A DNA stretch of 64,000 bases from Uruburuella testudinis (GCF_022870865.1 NZ_CP091508.1:2046001-2110000), one strand, 5' to 3'; positions 9,177-18,786 are shown, counted from the first letter of the stretch. The notes: generated by a model not told the origin, from the letters alone. A program made the numbers and translations.

Positions 9177-10915
9177 TAGAGCTCCCCGCCCCACGCCCGC
9201 CCTATCATCTCCCGCAAGCTGCTGCGCCGCTGTTCGTCAGCCGTGCAGGCCGTCTGAAACGCCGCCCGGCTGCCCCAAAACACAAACCGCTCACGGGCAC
9301 GGGTAACCGCCGTATACAGCAGCGCCTTATTCAGCCCGCCGCCGCTTTCAGACGGCATCGTCACAGAAGGCGGCAACAGCCACACATCACGATATTCCGA
9401 ACCCTGGCTTTTGTGCACCGTCATTGCAAACGCCGTAGCATAGCTGCTCAAGCGGCTGAGCGGAATTTTACGGTAGCCTTGCGCGGCGGCAAACCAGGCA
9501 GACAACACGCCCTCCTCATCCGGCAACACCAAACCGATGTCGCCGTTAAACACATTCAGCGCATAATCGTTGCGCTCAATCATCAGCACCTGCCCGGCAA
9601 ACCACGGCGCATCAGCACGCACTCGGCCATGCTGTTGCAAACAGCGGCGGTAGGCCTGATTAAACGCTTCGGCATCATCGCGCCACGCCGCCAACACCAC
9701 CACATCAGTTTGCCGGGCAAACGCCTGCGCCACATCGCCCGCATCCACCGCCTGCCAATAATCCGCCTGCAAAGCATAGATCGCCTCGGCCTGTTCGCGG
9801 CTGCCACGCTCGCGCAGCTGCAAATCATCAGGAAAACGGTCAAACGCAGCCCACACCGCCGAGACATCCTCCGCCGCCACCGCGCGTGCCAAACAACCGA
9901 TGCCGCTGTTGTCGCCGAAACGGTGGCTGACCTTTAAGCGCGCCACATTTTGCGACAAAGGCAAGGGCAGCGCGGCCGTCTGAAAACCATGTTGCGGCAA
10001 CATCGCCTGCAATTCGCGCGCCGTATCTTCACCCAGCAGTGTCGGCTGCGCCAGCGCCGCCAGCACCGCGCCGGCGCCCACAGAAGGCAGCTGGTTTTCA
10101 TCGCCCAGCAATACCACCCGGCAGCCGGTGGGTACCGCCCGCAGCAACTGCAACAGCAGCGCGATATCCAACATCGAAGCTTCATCGACAATCAAAACAT
10201 CCAACGCCAACGGCTGCTCGGCGTCAAATAGCGGGCGCATCTGCGGCGGGCGCAGTTTCAACAACCGGTGCACAGTCTGCCCCTCCAGCTGCAACAAATG
10301 GCTGCGCACCGGCTCAGACAGATCAAAATCAGCCAGCGCACGATGCAGCGCACGCGCCATATGCGCCGCCGCCTTGCCGGTGGGCGCGGCCAGCGCAATA
10401 CTCGGCATCTGCGCCTCACCATCGCACAACAACCCCAACAGCTTGGCCACCGTCGTGGTCTTGCCCGTACCCGGGCCGCCGCTGATCAGCATAAAAGGCT
10501 GCAACAGCGCCAACGCCGCTGCATCGCGCTGCCCTTCGCTGCCTTGGCCGGCAAACCAATCCTGCAAATTCCGCCCCGCCCGCATCCAGTCTGCCGGCGC
10601 AAGCGGCGCTTTGGCCAAGCGCACGATTTCCGCCGCCAAATCACGCTCAAGCTGCCACATACGCCCCAAAAACAAACGTCTGCCCGCCAGCACCAACGGC
10701 GTGTCGCCGCCACTGCCGACCACCGGTTGAGCCGCAGCCAGCGCCGCTGCTTCCGCCTCGTCCAACCAAATAAACGAATGGCCGTCTGAAAGCGCGGCAA
10801 ACAAACGCGGCAGATACGGTGCGGCACACCCGGCCGCCTGTGGCGCATGGCGTTGCAACAACATCACCGCCGCATCGGCAGCAGCCTGATAAGCTTCAAC
10901 AGAAATGGCAGACAT
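9176..10915 (-). CDS. recD: Exodeoxyribonuclease V subunit alpha (RecD helicase)
   Basis: Motor subunit of RecBCD, a 5'-3' helicase acting in double-strand-break repair. About 579 residues, the usual size. Motifs: Walker A GGPGTGKTTTVAKL, LAAPTGKAAAHMARAL, the DEAD-like LIVDEASMLD, LLGDENQLPSVGAG and the C-terminal AMTVHKSQGSEY with TRARERF. The start at 10915 is favoured by GGGA about ten bases upstream; ATG 10930 is an alternative. The stop codon TAG is formed from the TA flank and last base of a family B element, so the C-terminus abuts an insertion. recB and recC are not here. Confidence 0.93.
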   Translation of the reverse strand: MSAISVEAYQAAADAAVMLLQRHAPQAAGCAAPYLPRLFAALSDGHSFIWLDEAEAAALAAAQPVVGSGGDTPLVLAGRRLFLGRMWQLERDLAAEIVRLAKAPLAPADWMRAGRNLQDWFAGQGSEGQRDAAALALLQPFMLISGGPGTGKTTTVAKLLGLLCDGEAQMPSIALAAPTGKAAAHMARALHRALADFDLSEPVRSHLLQLEGQTVHRLLKLRPPQMRPLFDAEQPLALDVLIVDEASMLDIALLLQLLRAVPTGCRVVLLGDENQLPSVGAGAVLAALAQPTLLGEDTARELQAMLPQHGFQTAALPLPLSQNVARLKVSHRFGDNSGIGCLARAVAAEDVSAVWAAFDRFPDDLQLRERGSREQAEAIYALQADYWQAVDAGDVAQAFARQTDVVVLAAWRDDAEAFNQAYRRCLQQHGRVRADAPWFAGQVLMIERNDYALNVFNGDIGLVLPDEEGVLSAWFAAAQGYRKIPLSRLSSYATAFAMTVHKSQGSEYRDVWLLPPSVTMPSESGGGLNKALLYTAVTRARERFVFWGSRAAFQTACTADEQRRSSLREMIGRAWGGEL

Positions 10916-10936
10916 CAATATTTTTCCCATACATAT

Positions 10937-10978
10937 AATCAAGGCCGTCTGAAAAATATTTCAGACGGCCTTGATTAT
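10937..10978. other. Perfect palindrome of paired uptake sequences in the recD leader
   Basis: TAATCAAGGCCGTCTGAAA-loop-TTTCAGACGGCCTTGATTA. Unlike the other pairs it lies upstream of recD with no gene ending into it, so it would be in or just before the recD leader. It may attenuate recD or be only an uptake signal. Confidence 0.55.
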
Positions 10979-11006
10979 AAGCGAACGCACCGCAAAGCCG
11001 AAGCAG

Positions 11007-11031
11007 ATACCCATTCAAAAAACAACCTGGC
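11007..11031. repeat. Family A end fragment
   Basis: ATACCCATTCAAAAAACAAC matches the left end of family A; no matching right end follows. Confidence 0.4.
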
Positions 11032-11491
11032 GCCACCGCCCACCCCATCCGCTTAGGTTTTCCAACCATTATGATTGCCGTTAACGCAAGCCTGCCCCAA
11101 ACGAAATGCCTGTTGAAACAGCAGAAATCGTTCGGCTAATATTATTCCGGCAAACCTGAATACGGCGCACTCACATACTTTAGATACTGGAAAAAGCACT
11201 AAACAAGCATTTGACAAGGCCACACACAGCAAACCGCACAAGCGGCCAAACAGATGAAATGGTTTGAATGAAGCACGTTGTATTATATACTTAGGCATCG
11301 CGACGCCCAAGCAAACCGCCCGCCGGCGGCAAGCTGCTTTACCTATCCGACCTGATTTTTCAAACGGCCTCCGTCAAAGCCCAAGGCCGTCTGAAACAAA
11401 ATCAAATAAACATATACTTTTTCTTATTTTATGCGATAATAGCTAAGATAATTCTTAGCAATCGCCATCCATTTACTACACGAGAGCCATC
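11032..11491. other. recD-recA intergenic region
   Basis: No supported gene. It contains a divergent uptake pair (CAAACGGCCTCCG near 11360 and AAGGCCGTCTGAAAC near 11384) and an AT-rich stretch before recA with GATAAT at 11435-11440 as a possible -10. I do not see a recognisable SOS box, but I cannot exclude one. Confidence 0.4.
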
Positions 11492-12571
11492 ATGTCAGAC
11501 GAAAAAAACAAATCAGATGAAAAAAAATCAGATGAAAAAGGCAAAGCCCTTGCCGCAGCCCTAGCCCAAATTGAAAAGCAATTCGGCAAAGGCTCCATCA
11601 TGAAAATGGACGGCAGCCACAAAGATGAAAATCTCGAAGTAGTGTCCACCGGCTCGCTCGGCTTAGATTTGGCGCTCGGCGTAGGCGGCCTGCCCCGCGG
11701 TCGTGTAGTAGAAATTTTCGGCCCCGAATCATCCGGCAAAACCACCCTCTGCCTCGAAACCATCGCCCAATGCCAGAAAAACGGCGGCGTATGCGCCTTT
11801 ATCGATGCCGAAAACGCTTTCGACCCGGTTTACGCCCGCAAGCTCGGCGTTAAAGTGGAAGACCTGATGGTGTCCCAGCCCGACACCGGCGAGCAGGCGC
11901 TTGAAATCTGCGACATGCTGGTACGCTCCGGCGGTGTGGATATGGTGGTGGTCGATTCCGTGGCCGCGCTGGTGCCGAAAGCCGAAATCGAAGGCGAAAT
12001 GGGCGACAGCCACGTCGGCCTGCAAGCCCGCCTGATGAGCCAGGCGTTGCGCAAGCTTACCGGCCACATCAAAAAAACCAACACTCTGGTGATTTTCATC
12101 AACCAAATCCGCATGAAAATCGGCGTGATGTTCGGCAGCCCCGAAACCACCACCGGCGGTAACGCGCTGAAATTCTACGCATCCGTGCGCCTGGATATCC
12201 GCCGTATCGGCCAGATTAAAAAAGGCGACGATGTTTTGGGCAACGAAACCCGCGTCAAAGTGATTAAAAACAAAGTCGCCCCGCCGTTCCGCCAAGCCGA
12301 ATTCGACATTCTCTACGGCGAAGGCGTCAGCTGGGAAGGCGAGCTGATCGATATCGGCGTCAAACACAATATCGTCGAAAAATCCGGCGCATGGTACAGC
12401 TATAACGGCGCCAAAATCGGCCAAGGAAAAGACAATGTGCGCGTATGGCTGAAAGAAAACCCGGAGGTGGCCAAAGAAATCGATGCCAAAATCCGCGCCG
12501 CAGTCGGCGTTAAAGTAGAAATTACCGAGGGCAAAATCGACGAAACCGACGGCGAGCAACCGGAAGAATAA
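11492..12571 (+). CDS. recA: Recombinase RecA
   Basis: Strand-exchange protein and SOS co-protease; in a naturally transformable neisserial cell it also integrates imported DNA. 359 residues. Motifs: Walker [20 protein letters not shown], loop 1 [38 protein letters not shown] (loop 2), [13 protein letters not shown]. The N-terminus is extended by a charged stretch with three near-identical KSDEK-like units. In the catalytic segment [10 protein letters not shown], Asn follows the conserved Glu where E. coli RecA has His. The acidic C-tail TDGEQPEE is typical. GAGAGCC precedes the ATG. Confidence 0.97.
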   Translation: MSDEKNKSDEKKSDEKGKALAAALAQIEKQFGKGSIMKMDGSHKDENLEVVSTGSLGLDLALGVGGLPRGRVVEIFGPESSGKTTLCLETIAQCQKNGGVCAFIDAENAFDPVYARKLGVKVEDLMVSQPDTGEQALEICDMLVRSGGVDMVVVDSVAALVPKAEIEGEMGDSHVGLQARLMSQALRKLTGHIKKTNTLVIFINQIRMKIGVMFGSPETTTGGNALKFYASVRLDIRRIGQIKKGDDVLGNETRVKVIKNKVAPPFRQAEFDILYGEGVSWEGELIDIGVKHNIVEKSGAWYSYNGAKIGQGKDNVRVWLKENPEVAKEIDAKIRAAVGVKVEITEGKIDETDGEQPEE

Positions 12572-13023
12572 GCGCTATCGTCAAATCTAAATAAATTAAC
12601 GCCAATAAAGTGAGCAAAATAGTAAACATGTGCAGCCAGCCGGCTTTACCGCGCCATACTTTGTTTGATAAGAGCCAGCTAATCACCGGGCTGTCGGATT
12701 GAGATAAATTCGGATTGAGAGAAATTAAGTTAATCCGGCAGTAGTATTTGGTTGGCGTTACGGCATTCGATTAGTGTTGCAGCATTCTGCGCCCCTCCCC
12801 CGCCCAACGGGGAGAATTAGGGTGAGGGCAAGCAGTCAGGCTTTTGATACCCGATATGAAAACCACCTGATTGCATGGATTCACCTTGGCTGCATAAAAT
12901 ACTGCATTATCAAGCCGGTATCCCACATTTGCGCGCTATTTTAGCTTGCTTCCTTGTGATACATTGATTTAAATTTTACTATCATTTAGAATCCGGAGGC
13001 ATTTCACCCGCCGGTAAGGGTTG

Positions 13024-13118
13024 GAGTATCCTAAGCATTTGATTTACAAATTACGAATGCTTTTTTGCACCTGCAAACGCAGCTGCATTAAAAATTCTCG
13101 CAAAAACTGTGTTTTCAA
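13024..13118. repeat. Decayed family B element, minus orientation
   Basis: GGAGTATCCTAAGCATTTGA then CAAACGCAGCTGCATTAAAA correspond to the reverse complement of the right half of the copy at 28561, with many substitutions and a missing left half. Confidence 0.5.
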
Positions 13119-13179
13119 CGCGGCAAATCGGTTTTCCGCCCAACCTTATATCGTATGCCGAACAATAAATCCCAACACC

Positions 13180-13221
13180 AAACATCAGGCCGTCTGAAAG
13201 TTTTCAGACGGCCTGATGTTT
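13180..13221. terminator. Palindromic uptake-sequence pair between recA and trpE
   Basis: AAACATCAGGCCGTCTGAAA and TTTCAGACGGCCTGATGTTT with a two-base loop. It is 600 bases beyond recA, so it would end any long read-through before trpE. Confidence 0.6.
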
Positions 13222-13333
13222 CAACCGCAACCGGTAAATACCGCTGCCCTGTATCCGTGGCGCTACAGTGTTTTACATGAGCGCTTATACCCCCGCCTAC
13301 AGCCTGCTTGTTTTAGCCACGGCCACAGAAAAC

Positions 13334-13342
13334 TGCTATACT
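13334..13342 (+). promoter_or_regulatory. Extended -10 promoter of trpE
   Basis: TGCTATACT, 39 bases before the trpE ATG, with no clear -35. Confidence 0.45.
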
Positions 13343-13381
13343 CGTTCACATTCATTTACATCTTTTCAGGCCGTCTGAAAC

Positions 13382-14857
13382 ATGATTACGTTGCAACAAT
13401 TCCAACAACAAGCCGAAGCAGGCTACAACCGTATTCCGCTGGTGCAAGAGCTGCTGGCCGATCTCGATACGCCGCTTTCCCTTTACCTCAAGCTTGCCAA
13501 CCGGCCCTACAGCTACCTGCTCGAATCGGTGGTCGGCGGCGAGCGCTTCGGCCGCTATTCCTTTATCGGCCTGCCTTGCCGCACTTACCTCAAAGCCGCG
13601 GGCAAGCAGGTCAGCGTTTATCACGACGGTGAAATCATCGAACAATACAGCGGCAACCCGCTGCACTTTATCGAGCAATTCCACGAGCGTTTCAAAACGC
13701 CCGAAATCCCCAATCTGCCCCGTTTTACCGGCGGCCTGGTCGGCTATTTCGGCTATGAAACCATTTACCATTTTGAGCATTTCGCCCACCGTTTCCAGCA
13801 AACAGACAAACCCGACACCATCGGCACCCCCGATATCTTGCTGATGTTGTCGCAAGAATTAGCCGTTGTCGATAATTTGAGCGGCAAAATCTACCTGATT
13901 GTGTATGCCGACCCCGCAGAAAACAACAGCTATCACAACGCCCGCGAGCGCTTGGAAGCCTTACGCACCCAATTGCGCCAAAGTTGCGCCATCCCGCTCT
14001 CGCTCGGCAGCCCCGCGACCGAGCCCGCACACGAAACCGGCGAAGCGCGCTACAAAGAATATGTGCGTAAAATCCGCCAATACATTCTCGACGGCGACTG
14101 CATGCAGGTGGTGCCCAGCCAGCGCATGAAGCTGGAATTCACCGACAACCCGCTCAGCCTCTACCGCGCGCTGCGCACGCTCAACCCCTCGCCGTATATG
14201 TTTTATTACGATTTCGGCGATTTCCACGTGGTCGGCTCATCGCCCGAAATTCTGGTGCGGCGCGAGCGTGACGACATTATCGTGCGCCCCATCGCCGGCA
14301 CCCGCCTGCGCGGCAAAACCCCCGCCGAAGATCTGGCGCAAGAACAAGATTTGCTCAGCGATGCCAAAGAAATCGCCGAACACGTGATGCTGATTGATTT
14401 GGGGCGCAACGATGTCGGCCGCGTCAGCGAAACCGGCCAAGTCAGCGTTACCGAAAAAATGGTGGTCGAACGCTATTCGCATGTGATGCACATCGTCTCC
14501 AACGTCGAAGGCCGTCTGAAACCCGGCGTATCCAATATGGACGTACTCGCCGCCACCTTCCCCGCCGGCACACTTTCAGGCGCCCCCAAAGTGCGCGCGC
14601 TGGAAATCATCGAAGAGCTGGAACCGGCCAAACGCTGTATCTACGGCGGCGCGGCAGGCTGTTGGGGCTTCAACAACGATATGGATTTGGCCATCGCCAT
14701 CCGCACCGCCGTGATTAAAGATCAAACCCTATATGTGCAAAGCGGCGGCGGCATCGTGGCCGATTCCGATGAAGAAGCCGAATGGCAGGAAACCCAAAAC
14801 AAAGCCCGCGCCGTATTGCGGGCGGCGCAGATGGTGCAGGAAGGTTTGGATAAATAG
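13382..14857 (+). CDS. trpE: Anthranilate synthase component I
   Basis: First step of tryptophan synthesis, chorismate plus ammonia (from the TrpG glutaminase) to anthranilate. 491 residues. N-terminal Trp-binding part includes [18 protein letters not shown]. The chorismate-binding core shows [63 protein letters not shown]-like [26 protein letters not shown] and [11 protein letters not shown]. No SD-like sequence is seen; the uptake sequence at 13369-13380 ends right at the ATG. No other trp gene and no leader peptide is visible nearby. Confidence 0.95.
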   Translation: MITLQQFQQQAEAGYNRIPLVQELLADLDTPLSLYLKLANRPYSYLLESVVGGERFGRYSFIGLPCRTYLKAAGKQVSVYHDGEIIEQYSGNPLHFIEQFHERFKTPEIPNLPRFTGGLVGYFGYETIYHFEHFAHRFQQTDKPDTIGTPDILLMLSQELAVVDNLSGKIYLIVYADPAENNSYHNARERLEALRTQLRQSCAIPLSLGSPATEPAHETGEARYKEYVRKIRQYILDGDCMQVVPSQRMKLEFTDNPLSLYRALRTLNPSPYMFYYDFGDFHVVGSSPEILVRRERDDIIVRPIAGTRLRGKTPAEDLAQEQDLLSDAKEIAEHVMLIDLGRNDVGRVSETGQVSVTEKMVVERYSHVMHIVSNVEGRLKPGVSNMDVLAATFPAGTLSGAPKVRALEIIEELEPAKRCIYGGAAGCWGFNNDMDLAIAIRTAVIKDQTLYVQSGGGIVADSDEEAEWQETQNKARAVLRAAQMVQEGLDK

Positions 14858-14949
14858 CAGACCATGTTTGCAAACATCCGGCATCGATATTTAAAGCAAT
14901 GCCGCTATACTAACCCTGCCTTTTCTCAACTCAAGCGGTGCGGCGGAGC

Positions 14950-15019
14950 ATAGTGGAATGAGGAAAGAAATGATGCAAGGCGCAGCAACGCCGCAGCACT
15001 TTTTATTCACTTCACTATA
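14950..15019. repeat. Small inverted-repeat element, possibly Correia-like
   Basis: Begins ATAGTGGAATGA and ends TCACTTCACTAT, 10 of 12 bases inverted-complementary. The ATAGTGGA start resembles Correia (NEMIS) termini TATAGTGGATTA, but the rest of the terminus does not match, so this is tentative. Confidence 0.35.
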
Positions 15020-15164
15020 AATAGTCCGGCTAAACAGCCGCCGTGATCAGGCCGTCTGAAATACCTTATTGTCAAACGGCTTTTTATGGCAACCCTCTCT
15101 GCAACTACCGTGAATACATAACTTTTTGATACAATGCCCACTTTAGCGCCCACCATCATTCACC

Positions 15165-15223
15165 CCCCATTCACAAAAGTCAGCTCACCGGGCGAGCCGG
15201 CGTTAAGCTGTTTTTGCGAATGG
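15165..15223. repeat. Short family A copy
   Basis: CCCCATTCACAAAAGTCAGC at the left and AAGCTGTTTTTGCGAATGG at the right form the family A inverted termini with only about 20 bases between. Confidence 0.5.
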
Positions 15224-15261
15224 TTTCAGACGGCCTTTTCACATTCCATATTGCCAGAATA

Positions 15262-16407
15262 ATGACTAATCAAACCACCGCTCCCATTCTCCCGCCCGCT
15301 ATGCTCGGCATTCTCGGCGGCGGCCAGCTCGGCCGCATGTTTACCGTAGCCGCCAAAACCATGGGCTATCAGGTAACCGTGCTCGACCCCGACCCCTACG
15401 CACCCGCCGCCGCCTATGCCGACCGCCATTTGTGCGCCTGTTTCGATGATCAGGCCGCGCTGGCCAAGCTGGCACAATGCGCTGCGGTTACCACCGAATT
15501 CGAAAACGTGCCCGCCGATGCCATGCGTTTTTTGGCGCAACACACCCCGGTATCGCCAAGCGGCGATTGTGTCGCCATCGCCCAAAACCGCATTCAGGAA
15601 AAAGCTTGGATTCAGAAAGCCGGCCTGAAAACCGCGCCTTATCAGGCCGTCTGCAAGCCGGAAGACATCACCGACGCCAGCGCAGCACTGTTGCCCGGCA
15701 TTTTGAAAACCGCCACGTTGGGCTATGACGGCAAAGGCCAAATTCGTGTCAAAACCACAGACGAATTGCGCGAAGCCTTTGCCGCACACGGCGGTGTCGA
15801 TTGCGTATTGGAAAAAATGGTGGATTTACGCGGCGAAATTTCCGTGCTTGTCTGCCGCCTGAACCACGATTGCGCTCTCACTTTCGATCCGGCTGAAAAT
15901 ATTCATGAAAACGGCATTTTAGCCTATTCCGTCGTCCCCGCCCGCCTGCCTGCCGCCGTGCAGCAGCAAGCCCGGCAAATGGCACAGCGCCTGGCTGACG
16001 AGCTCGATTACGTCGGCGTGCTGGCGGTAGAATTATTTGTGGTCGGTGATGAGCAAACGCTGGTAGTCAACGAAATCGCCCCGCGCCCGCACAATTCCGG
16101 CCACCACACCCTTAATGCCTGTGCAGCCGATCAGTTTCAACAGCAAGTACGCATCATGTGCGGCCTGCCGCCCGCCGATACCCGCCTGCTCTCACCCTGC
16201 TGTATGGCCAACATTCTCGGTGATGTCTGGCGCGAAGACGGCAGCGAGCCGAATTGGCTGCCGCTGCAAACCGATAAAAATGCCTACCTGCACCAATATG
16301 GCAAAAGCACCGCCCGCAAAGGCCGGAAAATGGGGCATTTTACCGTATTGGCAGACGATGCCGGGCAGGCATTCGCCACAGCAACCAAGCTGCACCAACT
16401 GCTTTGA
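15262..16407 (+). CDS. purK: 5-(carboxyamino)imidazole ribonucleotide synthase PurK
   Basis: Purine biosynthesis, ATP-dependent carboxylation of AIR to N5-CAIR. The 381-residue ATP-grasp protein begins the fold with MLGILGGGQLGRMF, then VLDPDPYAPAA, TEFENVPA, SPSGDCVAIAQNR, KTATLGYDGKGQ, and ends with VNEIAPRPHNSGHHT and HQYGKSTARKGRKMGH. The ATG at 15262 is preferred because the longer open frame from 15214 translates through an uptake sequence with no family similarity. The partner purE is not adjacent. An imperfect uptake sequence (AGGCCGTCTGCA) lies in frame near 15645. Confidence 0.94.
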   Translation: MTNQTTAPILPPAMLGILGGGQLGRMFTVAAKTMGYQVTVLDPDPYAPAAAYADRHLCACFDDQAALAKLAQCAAVTTEFENVPADAMRFLAQHTPVSPSGDCVAIAQNRIQEKAWIQKAGLKTAPYQAVCKPEDITDASAALLPGILKTATLGYDGKGQIRVKTTDELREAFAAHGGVDCVLEKMVDLRGEISVLVCRLNHDCALTFDPAENIHENGILAYSVVPARLPAAVQQQARQMAQRLADELDYVGVLAVELFVVGDEQTLVVNEIAPRPHNSGHHTLNACAADQFQQQVRIMCGLPPADTRLLSPCCMANILGDVWREDGSEPNWLPLQTDKNAYLHQYGKSTARKGRKMGHFTVLADDAGQAFATATKLHQLL

Positions 16408-16504
16408 AGCCGCCGAAAATGCTGCAACCGCCCTCCTCAACCATTCGTTTACGAGTGTGTTTCCACCTTACCACCAGCTCCGCCCTAACTGAAGAAAACC
16501 CGCT

Positions 16505-17128
16505 ATGCAAGCCCAATTCATTACCCTAGACGGCATCGACGGCGCCGGCAAATCCACCAATCTCGACGTGATGAAAAACTGGTTTGCCGAGCGCCGGCTG
16601 CCGGTGGTCTTCACCCGCGAGCCGGGCGGTACACCCGTGGGCGAGGCTTTACGCGAAATCTTGCTCAACCCCGCTACCCGCGCCGGCCTGCGCACCGAAA
16701 CGCTGCTGATGTTTGCCGCCCGCCAACAACATATCGAAACCGTGATTCTGCCCAATCTGAAAAAAGGCATACATGTGATATCCGACCGCTTTACCGATGC
16801 CACATTCGCCTATCAGGGCGGCGGTCGCGGCGTACCTTTTGCCGATATCGAAACACTGGAAAACTGGGTGCAGGGCAGCTTGCGCCCCAACCTGACCCTG
16901 CTGCTCGATGTGCCGCTCGAAATTTCCATGAACCGCATCGCCCAAACACGCGAAAAAGACCGCTTCGAGCAAGAGCAGGCCGATTTTTTCATCCGGGTGC
17001 GCGATGCCTACCTCACGCGCGCCGCCGCCGCCCCCAAACGCTACGCCATTATCGACAGCAACCGCGATTTGGCCGCAGTCAAACACAGTATCGAAACGGT
17101 ATTAGACCGCCATTTCCAGGCCGTCTGA
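16505..17128 (+). CDS. tmk: Thymidylate kinase
   Basis: Phosphorylates dTMP to dTDP for DNA synthesis. 207 residues: P-loop FITLDGIDGAGKST, the DR-containing FTREPGGTPVGE, MFAARQQHIETVI, ISDRFTDATFAYQGGGRGV and the LID region around TREKDRFEQEQ. The last codons CAG GCC GTC TGA are part of an uptake sequence, so the C-terminal QAV and the stop are supplied by that 12-mer. It is about 300 bases upstream of holB, which has its own -10-like sequence. Confidence 0.95.
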   Translation: MQAQFITLDGIDGAGKSTNLDVMKNWFAERRLPVVFTREPGGTPVGEALREILLNPATRAGLRTETLLMFAARQQHIETVILPNLKKGIHVISDRFTDATFAYQGGGRGVPFADIETLENWVQGSLRPNLTLLLDVPLEISMNRIAQTREKDRFEQEQADFFIRVRDAYLTRAAAAPKRYAIIDSNRDLAAVKHSIETVLDRHFQAV

Positions 17129-17342
17129 ACAGCCGGCTCGACAAACCCACAGCAGCCGTTTGCCAACGTATTATTTTTTCAGACGGCCTGTTGGATAACT
17201 TCACAGGTCGGAGGCAAAATGTTGGCCTTCCCGGCCATTCCTCATGATTGCCGTGATGTTGTCAATATAGGTCTCAAGTATCCGACCGACAAAGCCGCCC
17301 GCGCAGGAGCGGCGGTTAGGCGTTTATCCAAACAAACACCCT

Positions 17343-17380
17343 AGGCCGTCTGAAAAACCCAAAAAGCGTTTCAGACGGCT
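17343..17380. terminator. Paired uptake sequences before holB
   Basis: AGGCCGTCTGAAA and TTTCAGACGGCT flank an 11-base loop. The pair lies immediately upstream of the TATAAT at 17391, so it also occupies the expected -35 area of holB. Confidence 0.55.
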
Positions 17381-17390
17381 ATAAGCCTTG

Positions 17391-17396
17391 TATAAT
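17391..17396 (+). promoter_or_regulatory. Consensus -10 element of holB
   Basis: A perfect TATAAT 29 bases before the ATG at 17426; the -35 would fall on GTTTCA inside the uptake-sequence pair. Confidence 0.5.
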
Positions 17397-17425
17397 GGCC
17401 ATATCTTCCCCCCGATACACCGATA

Positions 17426-18403
17426 ATGATTTATCCTTGGCACCAACTCCAATGGCAAACACTTGCCGAGCACTGGCAAAACCAGCCCAACGCCTGGTTG
17501 TTTACCGGCAAAGAAAACACCGGCAAAACCGCTTTTGCCCGCCATTTGGCGCAGGCGCTGCTGTGTGAAACCCCACAAGCCGCACACCAAGCTTGCGGCA
17601 CCTGCCCTTCCTGCCACTTGTTCGGACAGCAAAGCCATCCCGATTTCTACGAACTCACGCCCGAAATCCCCGAAGGCGAAGCTGTGGGACGCAAGCTGTT
17701 GCAAATCAAAATCGATGCCGTGCGCACACTAATCGACAACATCCAGCTCACCTCCGTGCGCGGCGGCAAGCGTGTGGTTTTGGTGCATCCGGCCGAAAGC
17801 ATGAACCAGCAGGCCGCCAACGGCTTGCTGAAAATATTAGAAGAGCCGCCTGCCGATGTGATTTTTCTACTGATTACCCACGCCCGCGACAAACTTTTGC
17901 CCACCATCAAAAGCCGCTGCCGCCAAATGCTGCTGCCCGCGCCCTCACACCAGCAAGCCCTGCAACACCTACAACAGCAATCAATCGAAAATGCCGCCGC
18001 ACTGCTGGCATTTCACGGCGGCGCACCGCTGTTTGAAGCCGATCCCGAACAAGACCGGCTGCGCCAATCACTGCTCGAGCTGCTGGCCGCACCGCGCCTG
18101 CTGGCGATTCTCGATTATGCCGCCGCCTTCGACAAACAAAAATGGCCGCTCGCCCTCTTTCTCGACTGGCTGCACAAATGGCTGCTCGACGTCGGGCTGG
18201 CACAGCAAAACATGCCGCCGCTCTATTATCCCGACCACGCCGGGGCATTGGCGCAAACCGGCGCCAAAACCAGCCCCGCCGCCCTCTTCGGATTAACTGC
18301 CGCCCTAAACCGCCTCAGCCCTTACGGCCACCATACCTTAAGTGTTAAAATGCAGTTAGAATCACTGTTGGTTGACTATCTTAATTTTTGGCAAAACAAA
18401 TAA
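17426..18403 (+). CDS. holB: DNA polymerase III subunit delta prime
   Basis: Clamp-loader subunit of the replicative polymerase. 325 residues. The N-terminus has WLFTGKENTGKTAFARHLAQ, a P-loop-like GKENTGKT. The four-Cys zinc module is seen in ACGTCPSCHLF with the preceding AHQACG. Then IDNIQLTSVRGGKRVVLVHP, MNQQAANGLLKILEEPPADV and the arginine-finger motif IKSRCRQ. It starts a compact group holB-pilZ-tatD with gaps of 9 and 17 bases, a conserved arrangement with tmk and pilZ in betaproteobacteria. Confidence 0.93.
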   Translation: MIYPWHQLQWQTLAEHWQNQPNAWLFTGKENTGKTAFARHLAQALLCETPQAAHQACGTCPSCHLFGQQSHPDFYELTPEIPEGEAVGRKLLQIKIDAVRTLIDNIQLTSVRGGKRVVLVHPAESMNQQAANGLLKILEEPPADVIFLLITHARDKLLPTIKSRCRQMLLPAPSHQQALQHLQQQSIENAAALLAFHGGAPLFEADPEQDRLRQSLLELLAAPRLLAILDYAAAFDKQKWPLALFLDWLHKWLLDVGLAQQNMPPLYYPDHAGALAQTGAKTSPAALFGLTAALNRLSPYGHHTLSVKMQLESLLVDYLNFWQNK

Positions 18404-18412
18404 GGCAGGCTT

Positions 18413-18769
18413 ATGAATATCCCCAGAAATCTGCCCGGCAAAATGCTGGCATTGCAGCTGCGCGACAAAACCTTGCTCTACAACAGCTATATGTCGTTTT
18501 TAGAACACGGCGGCCTGTTCGTGCCCACCGACGACACTTTTTCGCTCGGAGACGAAGTGCTGCTTTCCATTGAAATCATCAACCATCCCGATAAAAAATT
18601 CCTGCCCACCAAAGTGGCTTGGATTAACCCCGCCCGCACTTCTGCCCACCGCCCCAAAGGCATCGGGCTGGCATTCGGCAGCGACGAAATCAGCGTTCAA
18701 ACCAAAAACCTGATTGAAGCCGAGCTCGCCGGCATGCTGCGCAACGACCGCACCACCTTTACCCTTTAA
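18413..18769 (+). CDS. pilZ: Type IV pilus PilZ protein
   Basis: 118-residue PilZ-domain protein required for type IV pilus biogenesis in relatives. It keeps the stand-alone PilZ pattern: SYMSFLEHGGLFVPT, LGDEVLLSIEI, KVAWINP and GIGLAFG. The N-terminal RxxxR c-di-GMP signature is absent, as in the PilZ subfamily that does not bind the nucleotide. It lies between holB and tatD in one apparent operon, nine bases after the holB stop. Confidence 0.9.
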   Translation: MNIPRNLPGKMLALQLRDKTLLYNSYMSFLEHGGLFVPTDDTFSLGDEVLLSIEIINHPDKKFLPTKVAWINPARTSAHRPKGIGLAFGSDEISVQTKNLIEAELAGMLRNDRTTFTL

Positions 18770-18786
18770 CACCCGATCGAACACAC

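Larger units (their letters stand above)
12572..13381. other. Long recA-trpE intergenic region
   Basis: About 800 bases with no convincing gene. Contents in order: a CCCCTCCCCCGCCC / GGGTGAGGGC stretch near 12790-12830, an AT-rich unassigned part, a decayed family B copy (about 13024-13118), a strong uptake-sequence palindrome (13180-13221) and the trpE promoter. A small RNA could be hidden here, but I recognise none. Confidence 0.45.

Noticed and set aside
11053..11310. 85-codon hydrophobic open frame upstream of recA
   Set aside because: Possible membrane segments but no credible start and it overlaps repeat-derived sequence.
12780..12840. C-rich and G-rich stretch as a rho-independent terminator of recA
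   Set aside because: The arms pair poorly and it is over 200 bases past the stop without a T-run.
17426..18403. Treating the GKENTGKT of HolB as evidence for an active ATPase
   Set aside because: Delta-prime subunits often keep or lose a P-loop without hydrolysis; activity cannot be inferred.
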